NCBI GenBank assembly: GCA_944320295.1
Contig: CALUGY010000078.1
Location: 24,557-88,556, forward strand
Direction of reading: 5' to 3'
Origin: an uncultured Bacteroides sp.
GTDB lineage: Bacteria; Bacteroidota; Bacteroidia; Bacteroidales; Bacteroidaceae
Length of the DNA stretch: 64,000 nucleotides
Positions 10,343 to 19,083 of this stretch are shown piece after piece. How positions within the stretch are numbered: position 1 is the first letter of the stretch; every line of letters starts with the position of its first letter. A model generated the notes under the pieces. That model saw nothing but the letters and a program-made list of their open reading frames with translations. It did no database searches and was not told the DNA's origin. Both the position numbers and the translations under genes were made by a program.

Positions 10343-11422
10343 ATGAACAATCATCTGAATATAGGGAACGCTGCGGCAGACCTCGTGCTGAAGGATTTGT
10401 CGATAGGCTATCGCTCGCGGAACACCTGCAAGGTAGTGGCCGGGCACATCGACGGGGAAATACGCCGGGGTGAGATGGTGTGCCTGCTGGGTGCGAACGG
10501 AGTGGGCAAGTCGACGCTGATGAAGACGATTTGCGCTTTCCTGCCGGGCCTTTCGGGAGAAATCCTGTTGTCCGGGCAGCCTGTCTCCTCGTATGCGGCG
10601 GACGATTTGGCGCGCGTGTTCAGCGTGGTGCTGACCGACCGGTGCGACGTGCTGAACATGTCCGTGTATGACATGGCGGGGATGGGGCGCACGCCTTATA
10701 CCAATTTCCTGGGGCAGCTCCGCGTGGCGGACAGGGAGGCCGTGGAGCGTGCGCTGGCGCAGGTGGGCATCTCGCACCTTGCGGGCAGGATGATGCATTC
10801 GCTCAGCGACGGTGAACGCCAGAAGGTTATGATAGCCAAATCGTTGGCGCAGGACACGCCGTTCATTTTCCTCGACGAGCCTACCGCCTTCCTCGACTAT
10901 CCCAGCAAAGTGGACATCCTGCGGTTGCTCCACAACCTGAGCCGTACGGCGGACAAAGCCATCTTCCTTTCCACGCACGACGTGGAGCTGGCCATGCAGG
11001 TGGCCGACCGTCTTTGGCTGATGGGCGGCGGGGACGGGATGGTTGTGGGAACGCCGGAAGACCTGGCCCGCCAGGGCTTCATTGGTCGGATATTTGCCTG
11101 TCCGGGCTTGGAGTTCGATGCGTGCCGGGGCAGCTTCCATGTCAAGATGGATTGCAGCCGGCAGGTTTCCGTAGATGGCGATGAGTCTTTGCTCGAACCC
11201 CTTCGCCGCGCCCTGATGCGAAACGGCATAGAAGCCGTGGTGGGCGGCAACCTGGATGTGCGCATCACGGCAGACACCGGCCGGGGCTACCTGCTCCACT
11301 TGCCTGGACAGTCTGGCGTGCAACCGGTCGCGGCTCCGGACATGCAGTCGCTTTTGTCGATACTTACAGAACATTCCATCATCATACGCCATGCACTTCC
11401 ACCTCTCACATACGGCCGATGA
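10343..11422 (+). CDS. ABC transporter ATP-binding protein (iron-siderophore/cobalamin type)
   Basis: 359 residues. Walker A GANGVGKST (50-58), signature LSDGERQK, Walker B FIFLDEPTAFLD and the H-loop STHDVE are all present. The N-terminal about 260 residues resemble FecE/FepC/BtuD-type ATPases; a C-terminal extension of about 100 residues has an unclear role. No permease or binding-protein gene is adjacent. Instead the gene overlaps the downstream MATE gene by 32 bases, implying translational coupling. The start at 10343 follows a promoter element and gives MNNHLNIGN; a longer in-frame start lies in the repeat array. Confidence 0.88.
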   Translation: MNNHLNIGNAAADLVLKDLSIGYRSRNTCKVVAGHIDGEIRRGEMVCLLGANGVGKSTLMKTICAFLPGLSGEILLSGQPVSSYAADDLARVFSVVLTDRCDVLNMSVYDMAGMGRTPYTNFLGQLRVADREAVERALAQVGISHLAGRMMHSLSDGERQKVMIAKSLAQDTPFIFLDEPTAFLDYPSKVDILRLLHNLSRTADKAIFLSTHDVELAMQVADRLWLMGGGDGMVVGTPEDLARQGFIGRIFACPGLEFDACRGSFHVKMDCSRQVSVDGDESLLEPLRRALMRNGIEAVVGGNLDVRITADTGRGYLLHLPGQSGVQPVAAPDMQSLLSILTEHSIIIRHALPPLTYGR

Positions 11423-12770
11423 CAATTACCGTCAGCTCACCACGGCACCGGTACCGGGGCTGATTATGAAGCTGGCTGTCCCTACCATCATAAGCATGCT
11501 CGTCACCTCTTTCTACAACATGGCGGACACGTATTTTGTGGGGAAGATAGACACCCAGTCTACGGCGGCGGTGGGCATCGTGTTCTCGCTTATGTCTGTC
11601 ATACAGGCCATAGGTTTCTTCTTCGGGCACGGCTCGGGCAACTACATGTCGCGGCGTCTCGGGGCGAAAGATACGGCGAATGCGGAGCGCATGGCCTCCA
11701 CGGGTTTTTTCTTGGCCTTCTTCAGCGGGCTGGTGCTCATGGCCCTTGGGCTGTTGCTGCTCACCCCGCTCTCCGTGTGGCTGGGCTCCACGCCCACCAT
11801 ACTGCCCTACACGGAGCAGTACTTGGGCATCATCCTGCTCGGAACACCTTTCATGTCGGCCTCGTTGGTGTTGAACAACCAGATGCGCTTTCAAGGAAAC
11901 GCCCTTTATGCCATGGTGGGCATTGTTTCGGGTGCGTTCATCAATGTCGCGCTCGACCCTCTGTTCATCTTCGTGTTCGACATGGGAGTTGCCGGGGCGG
12001 CGGTGGCTACGGTCATCAGTCAGGTATGCAGCTTCACGCTGCTGCTTTTCATGAGTCGTCGGGGGGGCAACATACGTATCCGCTACCGCAACTTCACCCC
12101 GACGCTGGCCTTTCTCAAGGAGATTGTCAGCGGGGGGACGCCTTCGCTGGCACGGCAAGGCTTGGCCAGCCTGTCCACCATCCTGCTCAATCTGGCTGCG
12201 GGGCAGTATGGCGACGCGGCCATTGCGGGCATGTCCATTGTCTCTCGCATCGGCATGTTCATCAATGCTTTCTTCATTGGCTTTGGGCAGGGCTTCCAGC
12301 CCGTGTGCGGTTTCAGCTACGGGGCGCAACTCTATGCCCGCGTGCGGCAGGCCTTCTGGTTTTGCGTGAAGGTCGGTGTGGCGTTCCTTGCCGTATGTGC
12401 GGTGTTGGGCTTCGGCTGTGCCGAGCAGGTGGTCGAGCTGTTCCGTAAGGGCGACCCGGCTGTGGTGGCCACCGGCGCGGCGGCTTTGCGCTGGCAGCTG
12501 GTTACCTATCCGTTGGGCGCGTGGGTCATCATAAGCAACATGATGTTGCAGACCATACGCAAGCCCGTGCGGGCCACGCTCTTGTCGTCGGCGCGTCAGG
12601 GACTTTTCTTCATTCCGCTCATCTTTATCTTGCCGCATGTTTGGGGATTGCAGGGAGTGGAGATGTGCCAGGCCGTGGCTGATATGCTGACTTTCCTGCT
12701 GGCCATTCCCATCACGTTCAGCGTGCTTGCCGAGATGAAGCGCAAGGAGCGGATGCTGGCTTCGCTTTAG
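11391..12770 (+). CDS. MATE family multidrug/metabolite efflux transporter
   Basis: 459 residues with about 12 membrane helices. The MATE N-terminal signature is visible (LIMKLAVPTIISMLVTSFYNMADTYFVGK), followed by AVGIVFSLMSVIQAIGFFFGHGSGNYMSRRLGAKD; the second half repeats the fold (GFGQGFQPVCGFSYGAQ). It exports organic cations or drugs using a Na+ or H+ gradient (family knowledge); the substrate is unknown. The start at 11391 lies inside the end of the ABC ATPase gene. Its last four bases overlap the end of the convergent barrel gene. Confidence 0.92.
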   Translation: MHFHLSHTADDNYRQLTTAPVPGLIMKLAVPTIISMLVTSFYNMADTYFVGKIDTQSTAAVGIVFSLMSVIQAIGFFFGHGSGNYMSRRLGAKDTANAERMASTGFFLAFFSGLVLMALGLLLLTPLSVWLGSTPTILPYTEQYLGIILLGTPFMSASLVLNNQMRFQGNALYAMVGIVSGAFINVALDPLFIFVFDMGVAGAAVATVISQVCSFTLLLFMSRRGGNIRIRYRNFTPTLAFLKEIVSGGTPSLARQGLASLSTILLNLAAGQYGDAAIAGMSIVSRIGMFINAFFIGFGQGFQPVCGFSYGAQLYARVRQAFWFCVKVGVAFLAVCAVLGFGCAEQVVELFRKGDPAVVATGAAALRWQLVTYPLGAWVIISNMMLQTIRKPVRATLLSSARQGLFFIPLIFILPHVWGLQGVEMCQAVADMLTFLLAIPITFSVLAEMKRKERMLASL

Positions 12771-13435
12771 AAGATGCGGTAGCCCAGCGTGAAGAAGGTA
12801 CCCAGATTCTTGGGATTGAAGCCTTCCAGTCCGTTTATGGCGTATTGCAGCTGGGTATTTACCGTACGCAGTCCCATTTGCACTTCCGCCCCGGCGATGA
12901 ACCTTTTGTATTCCAGCGTCAGCCTTATCCGGAGTCCCCAGTCGAAGTACTTGCTGCCGGCTTTGCCGTCTATGAGGTTGCCGAAGGTGGGTATGCTGAA
13001 GTTGTAGTTATCGGACGAGGAACTGCTGCTGGAGGTTGCTATCGTGCCTTTTGTCTTTCCTCCGATGCCGAAGGCCATGTAGGGGCCTGCTGCCAAGGAG
13101 GCGTGGTAGTCTTTGGAGAAGTGCAGGCGTGCTTCGGCCAGCAGCGGCACTTGCAGGTAGACGGAGTTCATGTTTCCGCTGTTCACATCCAATATTTGTC
13201 GCTTCCCCCCGATGGAAACGACCTCCACACCCGACTGCAGTCCGAACGAAGGCCGTAGCAGGTAAGTGGCTCCTACGCTTGCCTTGTAGGCGATGCGCGT
13301 GTCGCTCTTTGACAGATGGCCGTAGAAGCAGGAGGTACCTATGCCCGCCTCGACATGGTAGGACAGGGGGGACTGTCCCCGCATGGCCAGCGGTGCGAGC
13401 AAGAGTATGTAGAGCAGGAATATCGCTTTCTTCAT
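12767..13435 (-). CDS. Outer-membrane beta-barrel protein (PorT-like/OMP_b-brl family)
   Basis: 222 residues with a signal peptide (MKKAIFLLYILLLAPLAMRGQ) and a mature region of alternating amphipathic strands ending in a terminal phenylalanine (TLGYRIF), the usual C-terminal outer-membrane signal. Looks like a small eight-strand-type barrel. A serine run (about residues 134-141) marks an exposed loop. Function unknown. It follows the nucleotidyltransferase gene by 61 bp on the same strand. Confidence 0.8.
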   Translation of the reverse strand: MKKAIFLLYILLLAPLAMRGQSPLSYHVEAGIGTSCFYGHLSKSDTRIAYKASVGATYLLRPSFGLQSGVEVVSIGGKRQILDVNSGNMNSVYLQVPLLAEARLHFSKDYHASLAAGPYMAFGIGGKTKGTIATSSSSSSSDNYNFSIPTFGNLIDGKAGSKYFDWGLRIRLTLEYKRFIAGAEVQMGLRTVNTQLQYAINGLEGFNPKNLGTFFTLGYRIF

Positions 13436-13496
13436 GTCTATGCGTCTTAGGGGTGATGACTTCCCCGCCTGTATGTACAGGTGGAGGGTGGTGGAG

Positions 13497-14237
13497 TTAC
13501 CGGTTGTAGTAGGCTTCTGCCTGGTGCAACGTTTCCGGCTTGCCGATGTCGAACCACACGCCTCCGTCTACGGGGTGGGTGCGTATAAGGGCCTTGCGGC
13601 AAACACCTACGTAGAACGGAATGATTGAGAACCGGTCGCACGTGGCCCACTCATCCATGTAGCGGAAGATGGATGGCGACATGACGTGGATGCTGTTGAA
13701 GGCTTCTTCCGTATAGCGGCCGGCATCGGCTGGAGCCAGTTCCTTGGGCAGCACCTCGCCCGTGGACTTGTTCGTCCAGCCGCACAGGCGGCCGTCGGCA
13801 TCGGTCAAGAAGTAGCGGGAGGTGGTGCGGTGGCTGGTTAGCAACGTGGCATCGGCCCCATGCTCTACGTGGTAGCGGTAGAGCGCGGACAGGTCGACGT
13901 CGGAGAGGGTATCTACGTTGTGCACCAGAAACGGCTCGTCGCCATCAAGGAAGGGACGTGCCTTGCGTATGCCTCCGCCCGTGTCGAGCAACGCCCCGCG
14001 TTCGTCGCTTATGTGGATGGTGACGCCGAAGTTGCCGTTGGCATGGAGGTAGTCGATGATTTGCTGGCCCAAGTGGTGGATGTTGACGGTGATGTCGCGG
14101 AATCCCGCCTCCTTCAGCCGCAGGATGACGCGTTGCAGCATGGGTTTGCCTGCCACAGGCACCAAGGCTTTGGGCATGCTGTCGGTCAGCGGGCGCAGGC
14201 GTGTGCCCATGCCGGCGGCAAATATCATGGCTTTCAT
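13497..14237 (-). CDS. Sugar-1-phosphate nucleotidyltransferase (MurU/RfbA-like)
   Basis: 246 residues with the nucleotidyltransferase signature AAGMGTRLRPLTDSMPKAL at the N terminus, LDTGGGIRKA, a metal-binding HNVDTL and a C-terminal DIGKPETLHQAE. Such enzymes make NDP-sugars from sugar-1-phosphates. It begins one base after the stop of the upstream kinase/RapZ-C gene, so the two are certainly co-transcribed. The kinase resembles AmgK and this pairing mirrors AmgK/MurU, which gives UDP-MurNAc from salvaged MurNAc; a GDP-mannose-type or other hexose role is an alternative. Confidence 0.85.
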   Translation of the reverse strand: MKAMIFAAGMGTRLRPLTDSMPKALVPVAGKPMLQRVILRLKEAGFRDITVNIHHLGQQIIDYLHANGNFGVTIHISDERGALLDTGGGIRKARPFLDGDEPFLVHNVDTLSDVDLSALYRYHVEHGADATLLTSHRTTSRYFLTDADGRLCGWTNKSTGEVLPKELAPADAGRYTEEAFNSIHVMSPSIFRYMDEWATCDRFSIIPFYVGVCRKALIRTHPVDGGVWFDIGKPETLHQAEAYYNR

Positions 14238-14238
14238 T

Positions 14239-15669
14239 TCAGTTCTTCGCTTTAAAAGTCTGCTCTATGTTCTGCTCGCGGTGCACGAGGTTGACCTGTA
14301 CGCCGAACTTTTGGTTGAGGTGCTCGGCCAGGTGCTGCGCCGAGTAGACGGAACGGTGCTGCCCGCCGGTGCAGCCGAAGCTGACGCAAAGGTTGGTGAA
14401 GCCGCGCTCCATGTAGCGCTTTACCGAAGCGTCGACCAGGGCATATGCGTGCTCCAAGAACGTCTGTATCTCGCCGTCTTCTTCAAGGAAGCGGATGACT
14501 GGCTCGTCCAGTCCCGTGAAGGGCTTATAGCGTTCGTATTTGCCGGGGTTGTTCACGGCGCGGCAATCGAACACGAATCCGCCCCCGTTGCCCGTGGGGT
14601 CTTCGGGGATTCCCTTCTTGTAGGCGAAGCTGATTACCTTCACCACGAGGCGGCGCTTTTGCAGGTCGTCGGTAAACTGCTTCAGTTCGGTGAGTTCTTG
14701 CAGAATCTTGCTCAGGTAAGGGTATTCCGGGTAGGGCTCTTGCAGCAAGCGGCGCAGGTTTTCGATGGCGAAGGGCACGCTCTGTATGAAGTGCGGCTTC
14801 TTCTCGAAGTAGCCACGGAAGCCGTAGGCGCCCAGCACCTGCATGGTGCGGAACAGCACGAAGTGGCGCAGCTGGGCGTAGAAGTAGGCCTCGTCCACCG
14901 GCTGGTATTTGCGCAGCGCGTCGATGTACTCCTGCAGCAGCTCCTGACGCAAGCTGTCGGGATAGTTGGCCTTTGCCTGCCACAGGAACGAGGCCACGTC
15001 GTAGTACACGGGACCTTTCCGGCCGCCCTGGAAGTCGATAAACCAAGGTTCCCCGTCCCTAATCATGACGTTGCGGCTTTGGAAGTCGCGGTACATGAAG
15101 GTGGCCGAGCTGCTGCGCAGCAACACGTCGGCCATTTTCTGGAAGTCGTCTTCCAGCTTGTCTTCCATGAAGTCCATGCCCGTGGCCTTTAGGAAGCAGT
15201 ATTTAAAGTAGTTCAAGTCCCACAAGATGGAACGGCTGTTGAACTCCGGCAGCGGGTAGCAGTAGGAAAAGTCCATGCCGTCGGCGCCCGCGAACTGTAT
15301 GGACGGCAGTAGGCGGATGGTCTTGCGCAGCAGTTGCTTCTCTTCTTCGTCGAACACGCTGGTCTTGCGCCCCTTCTCTATGGCGTCGAAGAGGAGCGTG
15401 TTGCCCAAGTCCTCTTGCAGGTAATATATGTCGTCGTCGGAACGGATGTAGACCTTGGGCACGGGCAGCCCTTTCTGCCTGAAGTGGTCGGCCATGTAGA
15501 GGAAGGCCCGGTTCTCCTCCCTCGACTCGCCGGCCACGCCTATCAGCGTGGGGTCGCCTGTCAGGCGGAAGTAGCGGCGGTTGGAGCCGGAGGAGGGCAA
15601 TTCGTCTATCTGTGCGGGCGCGTGCCCGGTGTGTGCGATGTAAATCTTCTTCAGTTCTTCGTTTATCAT
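14239..15669 (-). CDS. Fusion of an APH-type sugar kinase (AmgK-like) and a RapZ C-terminal domain
   Basis: 476 residues. Residues about 25-320 form an aminoglycoside-phosphotransferase fold: catalytic loop YRDFQSRN (D195, N200), metal-binding IDFQGG (D212), and GPVYYDVASFLWQ as in AmgK anomeric sugar kinases. Residues about 340-470 match the C-terminal domain of RapZ, with the signature GCTGGQHRS (432-440) and FDCRAVNNPG. RapZ-C binds glucosamine-6-phosphate in E. coli (known); here it could sense amino-sugar supply and regulate the kinase (inference). No RapZ N-terminal NTPase domain is present. The next gene, one base away, is a nucleotidyltransferase. A weak -7 (TATCTTAGC, 15692-15700) lies upstream. 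Confidence 0.88.
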   Translation of the reverse strand: MINEELKKIYIAHTGHAPAQIDELPSSGSNRRYFRLTGDPTLIGVAGESREENRAFLYMADHFRQKGLPVPKVYIRSDDDIYYLQEDLGNTLLFDAIEKGRKTSVFDEEEKQLLRKTIRLLPSIQFAGADGMDFSYCYPLPEFNSRSILWDLNYFKYCFLKATGMDFMEDKLEDDFQKMADVLLRSSSATFMYRDFQSRNVMIRDGEPWFIDFQGGRKGPVYYDVASFLWQAKANYPDSLRQELLQEYIDALRKYQPVDEAYFYAQLRHFVLFRTMQVLGAYGFRGYFEKKPHFIQSVPFAIENLRRLLQEPYPEYPYLSKILQELTELKQFTDDLQKRRLVVKVISFAYKKGIPEDPTGNGGGFVFDCRAVNNPGKYERYKPFTGLDEPVIRFLEEDGEIQTFLEHAYALVDASVKRYMERGFTNLCVSFGCTGGQHRSVYSAQHLAEHLNQKFGVQVNLVHREQNIEQTFKAKN

Positions 15670-15840
15670 GTCGTATACTTCTATTTTGGTGGCTAAGATA
15701 CGCCTTTTCCCTTAAAATGGCACGCTTTGCCGGACGGTATTTCATAAAAATGTCGTTTCAATCGCCGTGTGCCCGCTTTCTTTTGCGCCGCTTTTCCGAC
15801 GGCCGGGAATGCCGTTCCCCGTGGCATTATACGGGGGCTT

Positions 15841-15928
15841 TGCTCCGTACATGTTGCGTGTTTGCTCGCAACGTGTTGCGTCCGTGCTCCGAACGCGTTA
15901 CGCCCGCGCTCCGTACATGTTGCGGACA
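15841..15928. repeat. 22-bp dyad array A2 (four units)
   Basis: Units start at 15841, 15863, 15885 and 15907; cores TACATGTT, AACGTGTT, AACGCGTT, TACATGTT. The conserved flank (GGCATTATA... GGGGGCTTT, about 15822-15840) is on the left. The 380-bp region 15670-16049 holds this array plus the terminator of the downstream gene; nothing else is recognisable. Confidence 0.85.
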
Positions 15929-15962
15929 TGGCTGTGTAATATGCTGTTTTTGAGTGAAAAAG

Positions 15963-15999
15963 AAAGGGATGTGCCATAATACATGTGGCACATCCCTTT
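15963..15999 (-). terminator. Intrinsic terminator of the DHOD-like gene
   Basis: Perfect 14-bp inverted repeat AAAGGGATGTGCCA / TGGCACATCCCTTT with a 9-base loop; on the reverse strand it is followed by CTTTTTC. It lies about 50 bases after the stop at 16050. Confidence 0.85.
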
Positions 16000-16049
16000 C
16001 CAGTAGATGACAGGGAAAGGCGGAATGCGCCTCCCCGGTGTATGTCTGC

Positions 16050-17027
16050 TTATTCGTGTGCGGCGAAGTACTTCAGAAACTGCGTGCGCTCGAAGGTGCT
16101 GGCGCCCTTGGCGTCGCCCCGGTTCAGCCTGCCTTTGAACTGCGCGATGCTCTCCATGCCCTTGCGTTCCATCCACTGACGTAGGAAGCCGCAGTACTCA
16201 CCGATGACCGCCGGTCCTTGGCGATAGATGGAACTGCATACCTCTACGGCCGATGCTCCGGCCAGGATGGCCTTGACCACAGCCTCTGGTGTGTGCACGC
16301 CGCCCGACAAGGCATAGTCCATGCGGGGCACGGCAGCCGAGGCGATGCCTGTCCAGCGCAAGGCTTTCGGCAGGTCGGCCTCTGTGCTGAACACGTTGCA
16401 GGCCGACTGCTCCATCTTCTCTATGTCGATGTCCGGCTGGTAGAAGCGGTTGAACAGCACTACGGCGGCTGCCCCGTTGGCATACAGTTGCTCGATGAGG
16501 GCTACCGGGTTGGTCAGGTTGTCGCCCAGCTTCATAATGACGGGGATGCCGACCGTGTTCTTCACGTGCTTCAATATGTCTATGTGGCGCTGTTCGAAGC
16601 TTCCGTACGCGTATTGCGGGTCACTCTGCAGGGCCAGGATGTTTATTTCCAGCGCGTCGGCTCCGGCCTGCTCTATTTGTTTGGCGAAGTCCACCCATTG
16701 CGCGTCGTCGTAGCAGTTGATGCTGGCAATGATAGGGATGTCGCACCGTTTCTTGCTTTCGGCTATGAGCGCCACATATTCGCTCAGCCTGTGCTGGCGT
16801 ATGTAGGCGGCCATGTAGTCGCTTCCCTCCGGCGACGCGTAGGCATCCTGCGCCTTGTCCGTTTCCATCAGGATTTGCTCTTCGAATAGTGACTTCAGTA
16901 CGATGGCCCCTGCTCCGGCCTCGCACAACTTCTTGTTCTTTTCCGCGCTGTCGGTAAGTCCCGAACTGCTGACAATGACAGGGTTCTTGAGCTTCAGCCC
17001 TGCAAAAGAGGTTTCTAATGTTGCCAT
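16050..17027 (-). CDS. Dihydroorotate dehydrogenase-like flavoprotein
   Basis: 325-residue TIM-barrel protein of the DHOD/PreA-like group: LKNPVIVSSSGLT near the N terminus, then ASINCYDDAQWVDFAKQIEQAGADALEIN and a C-terminal flavin-phosphate-binding GASAVEVCSSIYRQGP. Members without a partner subunit are widespread in Bacteroidetes and their true substrate is uncertain, so pyrimidine synthesis should not be assumed. It lies 36 bp downstream of the YggS-type gene on the same strand and ends at a strong terminator. Confidence 0.85.
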   Translation of the reverse strand: MATLETSFAGLKLKNPVIVSSSGLTDSAEKNKKLCEAGAGAIVLKSLFEEQILMETDKAQDAYASPEGSDYMAAYIRQHRLSEYVALIAESKKRCDIPIIASINCYDDAQWVDFAKQIEQAGADALEINILALQSDPQYAYGSFEQRHIDILKHVKNTVGIPVIMKLGDNLTNPVALIEQLYANGAAAVVLFNRFYQPDIDIEKMEQSACNVFSTEADLPKALRWTGIASAAVPRMDYALSGGVHTPEAVVKAILAGASAVEVCSSIYRQGPAVIGEYCGFLRQWMERKGMESIAQFKGRLNRGDAKGASTFERTQFLKYFAAHE

Positions 17028-17063
17028 GATGATGGTGTATGGTTGGTTAATGATTTCTTATGC

Positions 17064-17732
17064 TTAGTATTGCCTTTCGCCGAATATGCTGCTTCCGATG
17101 CGCACCAGCGTGCTTCCGGCAGCCAAGGCCTCGTGGTAGTCGTGCGACATGCCCATTGACAGTTCCCGGAACCACTCCGCATTGGCAAACCACCTGTCCT
17201 TGAACTCGTCGAACAGGCTGCGGAGCAGGCGGAATTCGGCTTGCACCTGCGTCATGTCTTCGGTGTTGGTGGCCATGCCCATCAGTCCGCATATCCTTAC
17301 GTTATGCAGGGATTTCCATTGCCCTTCGTCCAGCATGGTGCGGCACTCTTCTGGGAGAAAGCCGAATTTGGTCTCCTCCTGTGCCACGTGCAGCTGTAGC
17401 AGGCAATCTATGACCCGTCCAGCCTTGCCGGCCTGCTTGTCTACTTCGGCCAGCAACTTATACGAGTCGATGCCGTGTATCAATGCCACGTAGGGCGCGA
17501 TGTATTTCACCTTGTTGGTTTGCAGATGGCCGATGAAGTGCCATTCTATGTCCTTGGGAAGGTCTTGCCATTTGGCCGTCATTTCCTGCACCTTGCTTTC
17601 ACCGAAGATGCGTTGTCCGGTCTCGTAGGCGGCAGTTATGGCTTCTTTGGGGTGGAACTTCGACACGGCTACCAGACGCACGCCTTCGGGGAGTTCCGCC
17701 TTTATCCGTTTCAGGTTTCCTGCGATGTCCAT
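17064..17732 (-). CDS. YggS/PLPBP family pyridoxal-5'-phosphate homeostasis protein
   Basis: 222 residues. Alanine-racemase-like barrel with the PLP lysine in VRLVAVSKFHP, the family signature FGESKVQEM (usually FGENYVQE), WHFIGHLQTNK and the C-terminal MGMSHDYHEALAAGSTLVRIGSSIFG. The family keeps the vitamin B6 and amino-acid pools balanced and has no known enzymatic activity. The start at 17732 gives MDIAGNLKRIKAELP; upstream in-frame codons would enter the DUF4494 gene. Likely operon: DUF4494, this gene, DHOD-like gene. Confidence 0.92.
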   Translation of the reverse strand: MDIAGNLKRIKAELPEGVRLVAVSKFHPKEAITAAYETGQRIFGESKVQEMTAKWQDLPKDIEWHFIGHLQTNKVKYIAPYVALIHGIDSYKLLAEVDKQAGKAGRVIDCLLQLHVAQEETKFGFLPEECRTMLDEGQWKSLHNVRICGLMGMATNTEDMTQVQAEFRLLRSLFDEFKDRWFANAEWFRELSMGMSHDYHEALAAGSTLVRIGSSIFGERQY

Positions 17733-17746
17733 GGTTGTATAGTGGG

Positions 17747-18226
17747 TTATTTGGAAGCTTGTTCCATCTCCGGTTTGTCGTCCGAAGCCGCTTGGTAGCG
17801 GTACACGTCCATTATTGTGGTTTCTGCCACCGAAGCTATCTGATAGTCGGCCATTGTTCCCTCCATGCCTTTGTCCAGCTTCTTCACGGCATCGCGCAGG
17901 TCGGCGGCTTGTACCAGTATGAGTGTGGATGTCTTTTTCTCGGCTCCGCTCTTTTCGTCCAATGTGATGAATACCACCTTGCACTTGAACCAGCGGTCGG
18001 CTGCCTCCTCCTCGCTGGGGAACAGTTCGCTGTAGTTGGCGCGTTTGATGTCGGCCACGGTGTATTCTCCGGTCATGAACGGGCTGATTTCCTCTATGAT
18101 GCGGGCTTCGGCCTCGGTAAAGCTCAGCGCCTCCACAAGGTATGGCTCTGTCACTTTCTTTACCATTCCGTTTTCCATTGTCTTTTCATAACGGATTTTG
18201 CATTCGAACCAAGTATTTATCAACAT
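17747..18226 (-). CDS. DUF4494 domain protein
   Basis: 159 residues, cytoplasmic, no signal peptide. Matches the Bacteroidetes DUF4494 family as I recall it: N-terminal WFECKIRYEKTMENGMVKKVTEPYLVEALSFTEAEARI, then PFMTGEYTVADIKRANYSELFPSEE. Function unknown. It lies 14 bp upstream of the YggS-type gene. Confidence 0.8.
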   Translation of the reverse strand: MLINTWFECKIRYEKTMENGMVKKVTEPYLVEALSFTEAEARIIEEISPFMTGEYTVADIKRANYSELFPSEEEAADRWFKCKVVFITLDEKSGAEKKTSTLILVQAADLRDAVKKLDKGMEGTMADYQIASVAETTIMDVYRYQAASDDKPEMEQASK

Positions 18227-18320
18227 TGTGTTTCAGTTTTAAAGGGTTAATATAAGAATCAAATCTATTCGCCGTATGCCATCCCCTTTCGTTATGGCAG
18301 AGGGGCATCCGCTTTGAGTA

Positions 18321-18329
18321 GCAAAGATA
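18321..18329 (-). promoter_or_regulatory. -7 element for the DUF4494-YggS-DHOD operon
   Basis: Reverse strand TATCTTTGC, a full consensus match, about 95 bases upstream of the DUF4494 start, implying a leader of roughly 90 nt. Confidence 0.6.
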
Positions 18330-18411
18330 GCGAGAAGTCGCGACACTTCGGCACAAACGGTGCGAATAAAAAAGCGGTTGCGGCTCGTCGCGGTAGTTGG
18401 TGCGTTGGTTG

Positions 18412-19071
18412 TCAGGGTTTGCGGAATTGCCCGTCTCTCCATGCATAGGTCAAGGCCGGTAGGATGTACGGCCTCAACTTCTCGGCGGCGTCCTTTGCCA
18501 TGTAGTCGGGAGTGGCGAGAATGAATGTCAGCGACGTGTCGTCCTTGGACAGTTCGGCCTTGAAGAGCGGCAGGTCTGCTTGTCGGCGGGCATCCTGATA
18601 TTCGTAGACGTCCGTCGTGTCGGCTGCTTCGGCAATGAAGTCGGCGATGGCGGGAGTTGCTGGCAGGTAGTCCTGTGCCGGGAGTTCGTGCCATCCGGTT
18701 GTATAAAACTTGAAGTGGCTGTCGCAGGCCGGTGCACAGGCGGTTTGCACCACGCATATCACCTTGGTGCTGTCGTTCAGCGGGAGGAGTTTCATTTGCC
18801 AACTGCTTTGTTCGGTGGTTTGTATCCGGATGTAGTCGGCGGTGAGTTCCGTCATTTCCGACTTGCCGCCGAGCGTGTTCGTCACCTGTGCTTTCATATC
18901 GCTGGCCAGGAAGTCCACGCAGTCGGCGCGGTTCACAGCGGTAAGCAGGGGACTTAATGAGTCGGGCATGTTGACAAAGCACGTCTTGGCTTCTTGCGCA
19001 TAAGCAAACGTTCCACAAAGGGCAGCGGCGCACAACGCGCACTTTAGCTTGCGGTATGTCATTACGTTCAT
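18412..19071 (-). CDS. DUF3256-like exported protein
   Basis: 219 residues with a signal peptide (KLKCALCAAALCGTFAYA). The mature part (CFVNMPDSLSPLLTAVNRADCVDFLASDMKAQVTNTLGGKSEM) matches the DUF3256 family of Bacteroidales periplasmic proteins. Function unknown. A second ATG nine bases downstream (19062) is an equally possible start. It follows the fRMsr gene by 12 bp on the same strand, so the two are probably one operon. Confidence 0.75.
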   Translation of the reverse strand: MNVMTYRKLKCALCAAALCGTFAYAQEAKTCFVNMPDSLSPLLTAVNRADCVDFLASDMKAQVTNTLGGKSEMTELTADYIRIQTTEQSSWQMKLLPLNDSTKVICVVQTACAPACDSHFKFYTTGWHELPAQDYLPATPAIADFIAEAADTTDVYEYQDARRQADLPLFKAELSKDDTSLTFILATPDYMAKDAAEKLRPYILPALTYAWRDGQFRKP

Positions 19072-19083
19072 AGTTCCTTTCTA

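Noticed and set aside
10006-10473. Open frames across the repeat arrays encoding Cys/Arg/Thr-rich peptides (for example LRTCCARTS, CSERVAAVLRV)
   Set aside because: They are translations of the 22-bp units in various frames, appear at each array, lack start signals and conserved domains, and overlap promoters of real genes.
11406-12638. Reverse-strand open frame of 410 codons opposite the MATE gene
   Set aside because: Low-complexity His/Arg/Gln/Glu-rich translation with no domain; the forward frame is a clear MATE transporter.
15841-15928. CRISPR array
   Set aside because: Units are adjacent 22-mers without spacers, palindromic throughout, and no cas genes occur in the window.
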